DNA of 60,334 nucleotides from Weissella cibaria KACC 11862 (GCF_000193635.1 NZ_AEKT01000048.1:5-60338), one strand, 5' to 3'. Shown: positions 17,719-31,784, numbered from the stretch's first letter. Program-made: numbers and translations. The notes: generated by a model not told the origin, from the sequence alone.

Positions 17719-18108
17719 ATGCGATGTGTTAGTGGGTAATTGCGTGTGGCTTATGTCGCATGAGGAAAGTCCATGCTCGCACTGACTGTGATGTCAGTAG
17801 TGTTCGTGCTAGCTGAAAAAATAAGGCTAGGCAGCCGATGCAATCGGTTGACGGCCAACGAAAAACCTACGGGTAACTATGGTTTAGTAGTTGTGAAAGT
17901 GCCACAGTGACGAACCGTCAAAGAAATGCGACGGGTGGAACGCGGTAAACCCCTCGAGCGGGCAACCCAAACTTTGGTAGGGGCGCTTGACCTAGCGAAT
18001 TGAAGTGATGGTCGGGGAGACAGAAATGTCTGAGATAGATGATTGCCACCGGTTATAGACCGCCAATCTGTAATCGGTACAAAACATGGCTTATAGCTGA
18101 CACATCAG
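17719..18108 (+). ncRNA. rnpB: RNase P RNA, type B
   Basis: Catalytic RNA that removes 5' leaders from pre-tRNAs. The universally conserved GAGGAAAGTCC is at about 17761-17771. The outermost helix P1 is formed by GATGTGTTAG (17723-17732) and CTGACACATC (18097-18106), which fixes the ends. Other conserved pieces are GACGGGTGGAACGC and the 3' ACAAAACATGGCTTATAG. The position between gpsB and the ypsC-type methyltransferase is the same as in Bacillus. The exact 5' end is uncertain by a few bases. Confidence 0.96.
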
Positions 18109-18110
18109 GC

Positions 18111-18143
18111 AGCCGACGTCCTCGTGGCGTCGGCTTTCTTTTT
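18111..18143 (+). terminator. Terminator of rnpB
   Basis: AGCCGACG (18111-18118) and CGTCGGCT (18128-18135) form a GC-rich stem followed by a T tract. Confidence 0.9.
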
Positions 18144-18196
18144 GCACTAAAACCCTCATTTTGGGGGATACATACAAGAAAATGCAGGTGAAAAAT

Positions 18197-19327
18197 ATGC
18201 AAAATTTTAAATTGATGGCCACGATGGGCGCTGGACTTGAAGCGCTTGTTGCACGTGAATTAAAGGACATGGGCTACGCGACCCAAACCGAAAATGGACG
18301 TGTTTTCTTCCAAGGAACAATGGAAGACATCTATCGTACCAACCTTTGGTTACGTGTCGCTGATCGTATCAAGATCGTCGTAACAGAATTCGATGCCAAG
18401 ACATTTGATCAACTATTTGAAAAAACAAAGGCTTTCCCTTGGGAATATTTGTTGCCGTATGATGCAGAATTCCCAGTAAATGGACGTTCTAAGAACTCAA
18501 TCTTGCACTCAGTGCCAACGGTCCAAGCGATTACAAAGAAAGCCATTGTTAACCGTTTGACTGACGCCTATCACGCCCGCGGGTACTTACCTGAAACTGG
18601 TAACCGATTTGTGTTAGAAACGGCAGTTGATAAGGATCACGTCATGATCACTTTGGATACGACAGGGGATTCTTTGTTTAAGCGAGGTTACCGTACTGAA
18701 AAGGGTGGTGCACCACTTAAGGAAACTATGGCAGCTGCCTTGGTGAATTTAGCACACTGGTTCACTGATAACCCATTCGTTGATCCAACAACTGGGTCAG
18801 GAACGATTGCAATCGAAGCGGCTTTGATTGGGCGTAACATCGCGCCTGGACTGAACCGTGAATTTGATATCACATCATGGGACTGGTTTGATAAAAAAAT
18901 CGGTGAAACTTTGAAAGCCCAAGCACGTCAGTTGATTGACTTCGAGGTCGAATTAGACATCACTGGTTATGATATTGACGAGAACATGATCGAAATCGCA
19001 AAGGCTAACGCCGAAGCGGCTGGTGTTGGCGATGATATTGTTTTCAAGCAATTAGCTGCTAAAGACTGGTCAACTGATAAGATTAACGGTGTTCTTGTGG
19101 CAAATCCACCATATGGAGAACGTTTGGGTGACGAAGACGCCGCCCGTCAGTTGTACAGTGAGATGGGGCACATCTACAACCACATGCCTACCTGGTCAAA
19201 GTACATTTTGACATCAGACGAAGGTTTCGAAGAAGCATTCGGTGCGAAGGCAACCAAGAAGCGTAAGTTGTATAACGGTGCCTTGAAGGTTGATTTGTAC
19301 CAATACTGGGGTAAGAAGATTCGCTAA
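18197..19327 (+). CDS. THUMP-domain 23S rRNA guanine-N2 methyltransferase (YpsC/RlmL-type)
   Basis: SAM-dependent RNA methyltransferase of 376 residues. An N-terminal ferredoxin-like and THUMP region (about 1-155) precedes the RlmK/L methyltransferase domain. That domain has DPTTGSGTIAIEAALIGRN near 196-214 and the catalytic NPPYGERLGD near 298-307, the N-P-P-Y signature of exocyclic amino-group methylation. The ATG at 18197 is chosen over TTG 18161 and ATG 18182 because AGGTG lies 6 bases upstream. Corresponds to Bacillus ypsC by sequence type and position. The exact rRNA base is inferred. Confidence 0.92.
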   Translation: MQNFKLMATMGAGLEALVARELKDMGYATQTENGRVFFQGTMEDIYRTNLWLRVADRIKIVVTEFDAKTFDQLFEKTKAFPWEYLLPYDAEFPVNGRSKNSILHSVPTVQAITKKAIVNRLTDAYHARGYLPETGNRFVLETAVDKDHVMITLDTTGDSLFKRGYRTEKGGAPLKETMAAALVNLAHWFTDNPFVDPTTGSGTIAIEAALIGRNIAPGLNREFDITSWDWFDKKIGETLKAQARQLIDFEVELDITGYDIDENMIEIAKANAEAAGVGDDIVFKQLAAKDWSTDKINGVLVANPPYGERLGDEDAARQLYSEMGHIYNHMPTWSKYILTSDEGFEEAFGAKATKKRKLYNGALKVDLYQYWGKKIR

Positions 19328-19364
19328 TCGTGCGTCATGCACAATTTGAAAGGGGAGACAACAC

Positions 19365-23716
<4,352 letters not shown>

Positions 23717-23769
23717 AAATGAATATTTGTTGACGATAAGCACTATTTCGCCAACTAAAGGAGTAACAC

Positions 23770-24954
23770 ATGCGTGCATTAAAATGGATTGCCGGTATTC
23801 TCGGTGTTGTTGTGCTAGCAGCCGCGCTCGTGTTCTTTGGGAATTTCTTTTCAAAGAACTCATCAAACGTCGCGACAAAATCTAGCACAACGAAGTCTGC
23901 GAATTCTTCTTCAAAAAAAGGCATTCAAGTCACTGGTAAAACGGATGATTCATCATACAAAACTGTCATCAAAGACGGTAAGTATTTAACAAGTAAAGCC
24001 CGTGGAATTACGGCTGGCCAAGAATCAAACAACTTCAATATGGTCAGTTTTGAAAGTGGTCTCTTGGACTTTTCAAAGGAACACTTCAATACATCTAAGT
24101 ACGTGTTCCAAGAGGGACAATATCTCTCAGCTACGACGGCGACAGAGTGGTTGGATCGTAAGGCGGCCGATAATCCAGATGGATTAAATCCAGAGGATAA
24201 CGGTAAAACTGACGATTCACGAGCACCTTTCTACCTACAGACACTTGAAGAGCAAGACTTTATGACGCAAGATGGTAACGACTTGAAACTCGCTGGCATC
24301 GTTATTGGTATGGCAATGAATACGCAAGATGTCTACCAAAAGGAACAGTGGGGCGCGAACTTTACGCAAGACATTTCAAAGGCAGAACGCATTGCGCACG
24401 GTAAAGAAATGGCTGCAGAAGTTGTCAAGCGATACCGCGCCATGAGCGGAGTTGGCAATGATGTGCCAATTTATGTGGCAATGTACGCCCAAGCACCTGA
24501 GGATTCATTATCAGGTGGTAATTTCTATAGCTGGAGTGTTGCTAACTCGGGCGATACCTTGGGCAATTGGACTGACTTGGATCGTCAAACCGTTGTTTTG
24601 CCAATGCAAGATGGGACAACATCAGAAAAGTCCGTTGGTAGCGCTTTGAATACAAGCTTTAAGAACTTCACGGATAAACTCCAAGGGTTCTTCCCAAACT
24701 TGTCTTCAATCACTGGACAAGCTTCCTATGATGGCTCAAACTTGAAAGGGTTGAACGTCACTGTCTCAACGCAGTTCTATTCAGCAACAGAAATTGAAAG
24801 CTTTGCTAACTACATTGCTGAAACAGCACCAAGTTATCTACCAAATGGCGTACCTGTACAAATTCGTATGGAGGCCTCAACTGGTATGCAAGCCTACATT
24901 ATCAAGGGTGCCAATGATAGTAAGTACACTGTTACAATCCTTGGTTCATACTAA
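23770..24954 (+). CDS. camS: CamS-family extracellular protein
   Basis: CamS proteins are usually lipoproteins encoded after pcrA-ligA; in Staphylococcus the CamS signal peptide yields the cAM373 pheromone. This 394-residue copy has a hydrophobic N-terminal helix (about 5-25) reading LAAALVFFGNFFSKN, with no cysteine, so it cannot be lipidated and is probably held by an uncleaved signal anchor. A Ser/Thr/Lys linker (about 28-60) leads to two related globular halves. Conserved pieces include DAPEDSLSGGNF-like QAPEDSLSGGNFYSWSV and ATEWLDR. The pheromone role should not be assumed here. Confidence 0.9.
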   Translation: MRALKWIAGILGVVVLAAALVFFGNFFSKNSSNVATKSSTTKSANSSSKKGIQVTGKTDDSSYKTVIKDGKYLTSKARGITAGQESNNFNMVSFESGLLDFSKEHFNTSKYVFQEGQYLSATTATEWLDRKAADNPDGLNPEDNGKTDDSRAPFYLQTLEEQDFMTQDGNDLKLAGIVIGMAMNTQDVYQKEQWGANFTQDISKAERIAHGKEMAAEVVKRYRAMSGVGNDVPIYVAMYAQAPEDSLSGGNFYSWSVANSGDTLGNWTDLDRQTVVLPMQDGTTSEKSVGSALNTSFKNFTDKLQGFFPNLSSITGQASYDGSNLKGLNVTVSTQFYSATEIESFANYIAETAPSYLPNGVPVQIRMEASTGMQAYIIKGANDSKYTVTILGSY

Positions 24955-24961
24955 AACGTTT

Positions 24962-24996
24962 AACCGACAATCCCGTAAAATGGATTGTCGGTTTTT
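24962..24996 (+). terminator. Terminator of pcrA-ligA-camS
   Basis: AACCGACAATCC (24962-24973) pairs with GGATTGTCGGTT (24982-24993), followed by T residues. Confidence 0.9.
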
Positions 24997-25058
24997 ACTT
25001 GCATTTTACTAAGAATACCCGTAGTATAGAAAAAATGAAATTTTGGGGGAGTAAGAAT

Positions 25059-25694
25059 ATGGGAATGCATCAATACCTATCTGGATTAAATGAATTGGAA
25101 ATGATTACGCGTGCACCGGGTTACTTCAAGTACCAACCACATTCTGTTGCAGCCCATTCATGGAAAGTAACTGAAGCTGCGCAATTTTTGGGTGACATCG
25201 AGGAACAGGCTGGCAATGAAATTGATTGGCGTATGTTGTACGAGAAGGCCTTGAATCACGATATTACGGAGCGCTTCATTGGTGATATTCGAACACCAGT
25301 TAAATACGCATCTGCAACTTTACGTCAAATGTTAGCGGATGTTGAAGATTCATTATCAGACAACTTCGTCAAAACAGAAATCCCAACGGAGCTACAAGCG
25401 GTTTACAAACGTCGCCTTCACGAAGGTAAGGACGATACTTTGGAGGGACGTATTCTTTCCGTCGCCGACAAGGTTGATTTGTTGTACGAAGCATACGGCG
25501 AACTACAGAAGGGTAACCCTGAGCCTGTGTTCCTGGAAATTTACAAGGAAAGTCTCGCCACTATTTTCGCCTTCCGCGATATGCCAAGTGTGGCTTATTT
25601 CATCAAGGAGGTTTTGCCAGAGCTATTGGCGGAACAATTTCCTGGATCAGAACAGCTCCAACGTATCTACATCGGAATCTTCAACTCAAAATAG
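25059..25694 (+). CDS. HD-domain hydrolase (YfbR-like)
   Basis: A 211-residue metal-dependent HD-superfamily phosphohydrolase. The first ligand histidine lies in QPHSVAAHSWKVTEAAQFL (about 26-44), the HD pair in EKALNHDITERFIGDI (about 65-80), and the last Asp in LSVADKVDLLYEAYGEL (about 142-158). This layout resembles YfbR-type 5'-deoxynucleotidases, but substrate is inferred only. The ATG at 25059 is chosen because GGGGGAG lies 7 bases upstream; upstream in-frame starts lack one. Monocistronic between two terminators. Confidence 0.86.
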   Translation: MGMHQYLSGLNELEMITRAPGYFKYQPHSVAAHSWKVTEAAQFLGDIEEQAGNEIDWRMLYEKALNHDITERFIGDIRTPVKYASATLRQMLADVEDSLSDNFVKTEIPTELQAVYKRRLHEGKDDTLEGRILSVADKVDLLYEAYGELQKGNPEPVFLEIYKESLATIFAFRDMPSVAYFIKEVLPELLAEQFPGSEQLQRIYIGIFNSK

Positions 25695-25724
25695 AGAATT
25701 TCCGGTATAATAATAGTAAGAGAC

Positions 25725-25754
25725 AAAAAGCCACTGCATTCTCAGTGGCTTTTT
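25725..25754 (+). terminator. Terminator after the HD hydrolase gene
   Basis: AAAAAGCCACTG (25725-25736) and CAGTGGCTTTTT (25743-25754) form a perfect 12-bp stem with a 6-base loop. Confidence 0.92.
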
Positions 25755-25814
25755 GATTGTTTTACCAACCAGTGATAATTAACCGTAATCATTGGTGCTA
25801 TGGAGAGAGAATCT

Positions 25815-26963
25815 ATGAGAGTAAGTCGCACTTTATTCTTCAGCGCAGTCGTTGTTGCTGAACTTGCGGTTGGCCTGGCAAGTCAACCCACTGTGATTTC
25901 TGCTGCACCGGCAACGGCAGAAGAAATCAATAATAATTATCAAACTGTTCGATCGACGAAAGATTCGTTGGGACACAAAATTTTTGCGCAACAGCAAATT
26001 GTGGCAAAAGACAATGCGGATGTATACCGTATTTTGGCCAAAAAATCTGATGGGTCATTTCAACAAATCGCTTCTACAAACAATAAGCATGTACTGAAAA
26101 AGTTAACGCATTATCGGGCACTGCCGTACATTCAAAATACAGCAGCTCTGACACCGCAACAAGCGTCATTAAAGACCCACACAAAATTACTTTCATTTGT
26201 GGGCGGACAATTATCGAATAATTTGTCATTTAAAACACTGAAAACGCTAAAAACCACGTTGGTAACTGCTGATGCACAAGTATCGATTATGGCTCCCATC
26301 AAAAAGGGCCAGTGGACAACAACACTCTACTACCATATTAAAAGTGATGTTGGCGACGATGGCTATGTTAGTGCAAAAGCAGTTAAACAATTAACTGACC
26401 CCAATCAGGCAAGTAGCACGTCGACAAATAATACTGGCTTACCGTTTGATAAAAAGACGGCATTAAAGAAAATGACGGCTGAAATCAACGCATTGCGCCA
26501 AAAAAATGGCGAAAAAAAGGTGGTAGTCAATAATAAATTACAGAAAATCGCTCATTACCGCGCACAGCAGCAAGCCAAGATGGGAACGCTTGATAACCAC
26601 ATGGGCATGCAGACGGCCTTTGATCGCAATGGTGGTAACACTTGGTCGCTATCTGGGGAAAACCTTCAAATGGGGGACACAACTACATTTGGGACATCCG
26701 CAACTGATTTTGGCAAAAATACAGTTGCTAACTGGTACACTGATAACGGGGTTGCCAATTTTTCTCACCGCAAGCTGATGTTATCACCATACATGAACCA
26801 AATTGGGGTCGCTTTAAGTGAAAAAGACGGTAAAATCTTTATCGTAACGGAATTTGGTTCAACTAAAAATATTAATCAAACTGGAATCGATGCTTGGAAT
26901 GATTATTTCAAATCAACCCGCGAGACAGGGACATTCAATCGACCAGCACATGATCTAAACTAA
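25815..26963 (+). CDS. Secreted CAP/SCP-domain protein
   Basis: A 382-residue exported protein. The signal peptide covers about residues 1-31, ending near ISAAPA. Residues 35-195 form an N-terminal region of unknown family, with segments resembling bacterial surface-layer or SH3-like modules ([26 protein letters not shown]). After a Ser/Thr/Asn linker, the CAP domain (about 220-365) shows [31 protein letters not shown] and [20 protein letters not shown]. Bacterial CAP proteins are cell-surface proteins of mostly unknown role. ATG 25815 is chosen because GGAGAGAG (25802-25809) precedes it. uvrB follows after 22 bases. Confidence 0.88.
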   Translation: MRVSRTLFFSAVVVAELAVGLASQPTVISAAPATAEEINNNYQTVRSTKDSLGHKIFAQQQIVAKDNADVYRILAKKSDGSFQQIASTNNKHVLKKLTHYRALPYIQNTAALTPQQASLKTHTKLLSFVGGQLSNNLSFKTLKTLKTTLVTADAQVSIMAPIKKGQWTTTLYYHIKSDVGDDGYVSAKAVKQLTDPNQASSTSTNNTGLPFDKKTALKKMTAEINALRQKNGEKKVVVNNKLQKIAHYRAQQQAKMGTLDNHMGMQTAFDRNGGNTWSLSGENLQMGDTTTFGTSATDFGKNTVANWYTDNGVANFSHRKLMLSPYMNQIGVALSEKDGKIFIVTEFGSTKNINQTGIDAWNDYFKSTRETGTFNRPAHDLN

Positions 26964-26985
26964 CAATACGGAAGCGAGGGGCAAT

Positions 26986-28998
26986 ATGATAAATCGCGAT
27001 GATAGTCATGAATATGAGGTCGTCTCAAAATATGAGCCAACCGGTGACCAGCCAACAGCGATCGATAAGCTAGTAACTGGTCTTAAAAACGGGGTAAAAG
27101 AGCAAATTTTGTTAGGTGCCACCGGAACCGGAAAAACGTTTACTATTTCGAATGTGATTGCCCAAGCTAATAAGCCCGTCCTCGTCTTATCACACAATAA
27201 GACGCTAGCTGGGCAGTTATACGGCGAGTTTAAAGAGTTTTTCCCCAACAACGCGGTTGAGTACTTCGTCTCTTACTATGACTACTATCAGCCCGAGGCA
27301 TACGTACCATCATCTGATACGTATATTGAAAAAGACTCTTCAATCAACGATGAAATCGATAAGTTGCGTAATTCTGCGACGGCTTCCTTACTCGCTCGAA
27401 ACGACACGATCGTTGTGGCATCAGTCTCGTCTATTTTTGGATTAGGTAGTCCTGAACAGTATAATGACCACGTTATCAACGTCCGTGTGGGTGACGTGAT
27501 TGAACGAAACGACCTCATGCGTCGCCTAGTTGATATTCAATTCCAACGTAATGATATTGACTTCCAACGTGGTCGTTTCCGCGCTCGTGGTGATGTTTTG
27601 GAAGTCTTTCCGGCATCATCTGATGCGAAGGCTTTGCGCATTGAATTCTTTGGCGATGAGGTTGACCGAATTCGTGAAGTTGATTCCCTTACTGGGGAAG
27701 TAACGGCTGACCTAGATTTGGCCACTATTTTCCCAGCTACTCACTTTATGACCAATGATGCCATTCGTGATCGGGCGCTAAAGACAATCCAAGCGGAATT
27801 AGATGCCCAGCTAAAAGTCTTTGAAGAGGAAGGTAAGTTGTTAGAAGCGCAACGCCTGAAGCAACGTACTGAATATGATATTGAGATGATTCGCGAAATG
27901 GGCTTCACCAGCGGTATCGAAAATTATTCACGCCACATGGATGGGCGGGCACCGGGGGAACCGCCATTCACGTTACTCGACTTTTTCCCAGATGATTTCT
28001 TGATTGTTGTGGATGAGTCTCACGTGACCATGCCCCAAGTACGTGGTATGTATAAGGGTGACCGTGCCCGTAAGGAAACTTTGATTGACTTTGGTTTCCG
28101 ACTACCATCGGCTTTGGATAATCGACCACTACGTTTAGAAGAATTTGAAGAACACGTTAATCAAATTATCTACATGTCAGCGACACCTGGTGATTATGAA
28201 GAAGCACGGGTTAGTCATGATGATGTTGCGCAACAAATCATTCGTCCAACAGGACTGCTTGATCCGGAAATTGAAGTTCGGCCAGTTATGGGACAAATTG
28301 ATGACTTGTTGGGTGAAATTAACGAGCGCACTGCCAAAGATGAACGTGTGTTCGTAACGACGCTTACCAAAAAAATGGCTGAGGATTTAACCGATTATCT
28401 TGAAGATGTCGGGGTTAAGGTTAAGTACTTGCACTCTGATATTAAAACGCTTGAGCGTACTGAGATTATTCGTGATTTACGACTCGGTAAATTTGATGTT
28501 TTAGTAGGTATTAACTTGCTTCGTGAAGGGATTGACGTACCGGAAGTGTCTCTGGTTGCGATTTTAGATGCCGACAAGGAAGGCTTCTTACGTAATACTC
28601 GCTCACTAATTCAAACGATTGGTCGTGCGGCCCGTAATGAAAACGGTCACGTTATTATGTACGCCGATAACATAACCGGGTCAATGCAAGCCGCGATGGA
28701 AGAAACCGCCCGACGCCGTACGATCCAAATGTCGTACAATCAAGAGCACGATATTACACCTCATACCATCAAAAAAGAAATTCGTGGCCTTATTGCCGTT
28801 AGTCATGATACGACGGAGACCAACGAGTCAACTAGCTTTACTGAAGTTGCCTTTAAGGACATGGCTCGTCCAGATCAAGAAGCAATGATCGCTAATTTGG
28901 AAGACCAAATGCGCGCAGCTGCCAAGCGATTGGACTTTGAAGAGGCCGCCAGCTTACGCGATGCTGTCATGGAACTTAAACTACAACTTGGTGTCTGA
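26986..28998 (+). CDS. uvrB: UvrABC system protein B
   Basis: Damage-verifying subunit of nucleotide excision repair, 670 residues. Walker A is [13 protein letters not shown] (about 42-54); the beta-hairpin that probes the strand is [20 protein letters not shown] (about 94-113). [14 protein letters not shown] marks the motif II region, IGRAARN is motif VI, and the C-terminal UVR domain (about 630-668, [16 protein letters not shown]) contacts UvrC. GAGGGG precedes the ATG. uvrA, often downstream, is not adjacent: accB follows behind its own promoter. Confidence 0.98.
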   Translation: MINRDDSHEYEVVSKYEPTGDQPTAIDKLVTGLKNGVKEQILLGATGTGKTFTISNVIAQANKPVLVLSHNKTLAGQLYGEFKEFFPNNAVEYFVSYYDYYQPEAYVPSSDTYIEKDSSINDEIDKLRNSATASLLARNDTIVVASVSSIFGLGSPEQYNDHVINVRVGDVIERNDLMRRLVDIQFQRNDIDFQRGRFRARGDVLEVFPASSDAKALRIEFFGDEVDRIREVDSLTGEVTADLDLATIFPATHFMTNDAIRDRALKTIQAELDAQLKVFEEEGKLLEAQRLKQRTEYDIEMIREMGFTSGIENYSRHMDGRAPGEPPFTLLDFFPDDFLIVVDESHVTMPQVRGMYKGDRARKETLIDFGFRLPSALDNRPLRLEEFEEHVNQIIYMSATPGDYEEARVSHDDVAQQIIRPTGLLDPEIEVRPVMGQIDDLLGEINERTAKDERVFVTTLTKKMAEDLTDYLEDVGVKVKYLHSDIKTLERTEIIRDLRLGKFDVLVGINLLREGIDVPEVSLVAILDADKEGFLRNTRSLIQTIGRAARNENGHVIMYADNITGSMQAAMEETARRRTIQMSYNQEHDITPHTIKKEIRGLIAVSHDTTETNESTSFTEVAFKDMARPDQEAMIANLEDQMRAAAKRLDFEEAASLRDAVMELKLQLGV

Positions 28999-29013
28999 CG
29001 GCATTGCACACTA

Positions 29014-29022
29014 TGTTATAAT
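29014..29022 (+). promoter_or_regulatory. Extended -10 promoter of the acc operon
   Basis: TGTTATAAT lies just after uvrB and 57 bases before the accB ATG. No consensus -35 is visible, as often with extended -10 promoters. Confidence 0.6.
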
Positions 29023-29033
29023 GATTATTGGTA

Positions 29034-29054
29034 TTTCTGTTGTAAATACAGAAA
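29034..29054 (+). promoter_or_regulatory. Inverted repeat in the acc operon leader
   Basis: TTTCTGT (29034-29040) and ACAGAAA (29048-29054) form a perfect dyad around 7 bases, about 12 bases downstream of the -10. Its place fits an operator or a small mRNA hairpin in the 5' leader. It does not match a classic FapR or FabT site that I can recognise. Confidence 0.35.
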
Positions 29055-29078
29055 AATATAGATTGCTAGGGGATTATC

Positions 29079-29492
29079 ATGGATTTTAGTCTAGCTGATA
29101 TTCAGGCGTTAATGCGTGATTTCGAGAATAGTTCATTGCGTGAATTCAAACTCGATACAGATGACACCCATTTATACTTGAACAAAAATGAAGCACAAAC
29201 GACACCCGTGTATCAAGCAACAACGGTTGATACACCAGTTACTGTTGATGAAACACTAACAATCACGGCCCCATTGGTTGGGACATTGTATTTAGCCTCG
29301 AAACCTGGTGTTGCAAACTTCAAGCAAGTGGGTGATCCAGTTTCGATTGGTGAAACAGTGGCAATTATCGAATCGATGAAGTTAATGACTGAGGTACACA
29401 GTGAGGTAGCCGGGACTATTGTGGCTATTAACGCTGAAAATGAAGCGGTCGTTGGTTATGACGACGTTTTGTTTACTGTACAACCGAATTAA
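29079..29492 (+). CDS. accB: Biotin carboxyl carrier protein of acetyl-CoA carboxylase
   Basis: Carries CO2 on biotin between the carboxylase and carboxyltransferase in the first step of fatty acid synthesis. The 137 residues have an N-terminal helical part (1-40), a Thr/Val-rich linker, and the biotinyl domain (about 60-135) with ESMKLM, Lys101 being the biotin site. AGGGGA precedes the ATG. First gene of accBCDA; a hairpin separates it from accC. Confidence 0.95.
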   Translation: MDFSLADIQALMRDFENSSLREFKLDTDDTHLYLNKNEAQTTPVYQATTVDTPVTVDETLTITAPLVGTLYLASKPGVANFKQVGDPVSIGETVAIIESMKLMTEVHSEVAGTIVAINAENEAVVGYDDVLFTVQPN

Positions 29493-29503
29493 TTCATGAG
29501 AAA

Positions 29504-29534
29504 GAGAGGCCGGAACGTTGTTCCAGCCTCTTTT
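29504..29534 (+). terminator. Intercistronic hairpin between accB and accC
   Basis: AGAGGC and GCCTCT flank GGAAC/GTTCC with one mismatched pair, giving a stem of about 11 bp followed by only TTTT. It is probably a partial terminator, which would make more AccB than AccCDA, or an mRNA processing site. Confidence 0.7.
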
Positions 29535-29556
29535 ACGTTAATGGAGTTTAAAAATA

Positions 29557-30933
29557 ATGTACAAAAAAGTATTAGTTGCTAATCGTGGTGAAATTGCAGT
29601 CCGTATCATTCGGGCTTTGCATGAGTTGAATATCAAAGCAGTGGCAATTTATAGCACTGCAGACAAAGAAGCTTTGCACGTACAACTAGCCGATGAGGCA
29701 ATTGGCGTTGGCGGACCTAAGCCGCAGGATTCGTACTTAAACCGGCAAAACATTGTCAGTGCGGCCTTATTGACCGGTGCTGAAGCCGTCCACCCAGGCT
29801 ATGGCTTCTTATCTGAAAATGCCATGTTTGTGAACATGTTACATGACGTTGGCATTGATTTTATCGGGCCTCGAGCTGAGACCATCGACTTGATGGGGGA
29901 TAAAGCGGCGGCACGAGAAACCATGCGGGCGGCGGGCATTCCCGTCATACCGGGAAGCATCGGTACATTAGCAACGAGTCAAGAAGCTGCTGAAATTAGT
30001 GCTGAAATTGGTTATCCAGTCATGCTTAAAGCAGCCGCTGGTGGTGGTGGTAAAGGTATGCGTTTCATTCCCGACGCCACAACTTTAGTTGAACAATTCG
30101 ATCGCGCCCAAGCTGAAGCAGTACGTGCTTTTGGATCCGGTGAGATGTATGTTGAAAAAGTGATGACAGACGTTCGCCACATCGAAGTTCAAATCATGCG
30201 CGATGCAACGGGACAGACCGTTTATTTTCCGGAACGTGATTGCTCTATTCAACGTAATCACCAAAAAATGATTGAAATGTCTCCTGCAGTTGGTATCACA
30301 AGTGAGATTCGCGAAAATCTAGGCCAACTGGCAGTAAAGGCCGCGAACGCTTTAAACTACGTTAATACCGGCACCTTTGAATTTCTTGCTGACCGGGATA
30401 ATCATTTTTATTTTATGGAAATGAATACCCGTATCCAGGTTGAGCATCCAGTCACCGAAGCCGTGACAGGGTTAGACCTCGTCAAGATGCAAATTCTTGT
30501 GGCTGCAGGTGAACCATTGCCCGTTGCCCAACAGGATATCCAGGTTAAACAGCACGCAGTGGAAGTCCGGTTAAATGCTGAAAACCCACACAAAAACTTT
30601 CAACCGAGCGCTGGACAAATTTCATTTAGTTATTTACCGTTTGGTGGCCCTGGTGTGCGTTTTGATTCGGCTATCTATACTGGCGAAGAAATCGCGCCCT
30701 ATTATGATTCAATGATTGGTAAAGTGATTGTATCTGCCAATAGTCGTGACGAAGTCTTCACAAAGTTATCTCGTACGTTGGACGAGGTGGTCATTCACGG
30801 TATTGATACTAATCTCTCAATTCAACGGGATTTGGTACATAACCAGGCCGTACAGCAAGGTATCATCCCAATTGATTTTGTCGAAACGACATTTTTGCCG
30901 GCTTGGTCAGTAGAGGAGATTCAGGAACCATGA
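29557..30933 (+). CDS. accC: Biotin carboxylase subunit of acetyl-CoA carboxylase
   Basis: ATP-grasp enzyme that carboxylates AccB-bound biotin with bicarbonate. The 458 residues show the N-terminal ANRGEIAVRIIRA, the glycine-rich ATP loop KAAAGGGGKGMRF (about 158-170), and the active-site EMNTRIQVEHPVTE (about 288-301). GGAG at 29543-29546 is 10 bases before the ATG. Its TGA overlaps the ATG of accD (ATGA), implying coupled translation. Pyruvate carboxylase is excluded by length. Confidence 0.97.
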   Translation: MYKKVLVANRGEIAVRIIRALHELNIKAVAIYSTADKEALHVQLADEAIGVGGPKPQDSYLNRQNIVSAALLTGAEAVHPGYGFLSENAMFVNMLHDVGIDFIGPRAETIDLMGDKAAARETMRAAGIPVIPGSIGTLATSQEAAEISAEIGYPVMLKAAAGGGGKGMRFIPDATTLVEQFDRAQAEAVRAFGSGEMYVEKVMTDVRHIEVQIMRDATGQTVYFPERDCSIQRNHQKMIEMSPAVGITSEIRENLGQLAVKAANALNYVNTGTFEFLADRDNHFYFMEMNTRIQVEHPVTEAVTGLDLVKMQILVAAGEPLPVAQQDIQVKQHAVEVRLNAENPHKNFQPSAGQISFSYLPFGGPGVRFDSAIYTGEEIAPYYDSMIGKVIVSANSRDEVFTKLSRTLDEVVIHGIDTNLSIQRDLVHNQAVQQGIIPIDFVETTFLPAWSVEEIQEP

Positions 30934-31784
30934 CGCAATTATTTGAAAATAACCCGGATAAGTTTAAACACACAGCACCCGCGGATGCCCGGACTCGTGG
31001 CCAGAAGGGTGACTGGGTAACTTGTGCTTTTTGTGGAGCACAACAGTACAAAGAGGAACTTGGTGAGTTCTTGGTATGCGGTGTTTGTGGCTATGGGTTC
31101 CGCTTAGGCGCGGCCCAACGCGCCAACATGATGACCGACAGTTTTACTGAATGGCACGCTGATATCGAAATGACAACACCTGATTTCACTGGCTATGCCG
31201 AAAAGTTAACGCGCGCTCAGGCTGCGACTGGCCTAAAAGAGGCTGTTTTGACTGGTGAAGCTGTCATTGAACACCAACGGACTGCGCTGGCCATTATGGA
31301 CGCTGGGTTCATGATGGGGTCATTAGGTGCTAAAACTGGTGCAAAGTTAGTGGCCCTATTTGATGATGCGACAGCAAACGACTTGCCAGTTATCCTTTTT
31401 TCTGCATCTGGCGGTGCGCGTATGCAGGAAGGCATTCGAAGCCTGATGCAATTAGCAAACGTTTCTGCGGCGATTGCACGACATCGCGAAGCTGGTTTGG
31501 TATACATTGTTGTCTTAACTGATCCAACCATGGGTGGGGTCACAGCTTCCTTTGCTATGCAAGGTGACATCATCTTGTCTGAGCCGCATGCCTTAGTCGG
31601 GTTTGCTGGTCGCCGAGTTATCGAACAAACAATCCATGAGACACTGCCCAAGGATTTCCAACGCGCTGAACATATGCAAGCCAGCGGCTTCATTGATGCG
31701 ATTGTTGCGCGACCTGAGTTGCAACATTACCTTGGTCAGCTCTTGCGCGTACACCAAGCACCCAAGGAGGATGCTCATGTCTGA
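30930..31784 (+). CDS. accD: Acetyl-CoA carboxylase carboxyltransferase subunit beta
   Basis: Beta half of the carboxyltransferase, 284 residues. The N-terminal Cys4 zinc ribbon is CAFC (about 32-35) and CGVC (about 51-54), followed by the crotonase-fold core with FSASGGARMQEGIRSLMQL near 162-180 and DPTMGGVTASFAM near 201-213. The ATG overlaps the accC stop by four bases and is preceded by GAGGAG. The accA start lies inside its last codons. Confidence 0.97.
   Translation: MTQLFENNPDKFKHTAPADARTRGQKGDWVTCAFCGAQQYKEELGEFLVCGVCGYGFRLGAAQRANMMTDSFTEWHADIEMTTPDFTGYAEKLTRAQAATGLKEAVLTGEAVIEHQRTALAIMDAGFMMGSLGAKTGAKLVALFDDATANDLPVILFSASGGARMQEGIRSLMQLANVSAAIARHREAGLVYIVVLTDPTMGGVTASFAMQGDIILSEPHALVGFAGRRVIEQTIHETLPKDFQRAEHMQASGFIDAIVARPELQHYLGQLLRVHQAPKEDAHV

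Noticed and set aside
25706-25754. TATAAT directly followed by a terminator hairpin, suggesting a tiny RNA
   Set aside because: No -35 box at suitable spacing, and the hairpin is well explained as the terminator of the HD hydrolase gene.
26986-28998. uvrB without uvrA as a sign of rearrangement
   Set aside because: Separation of uvrA and uvrB is common in bacteria and no breakpoint, repeat or remnant is visible here.
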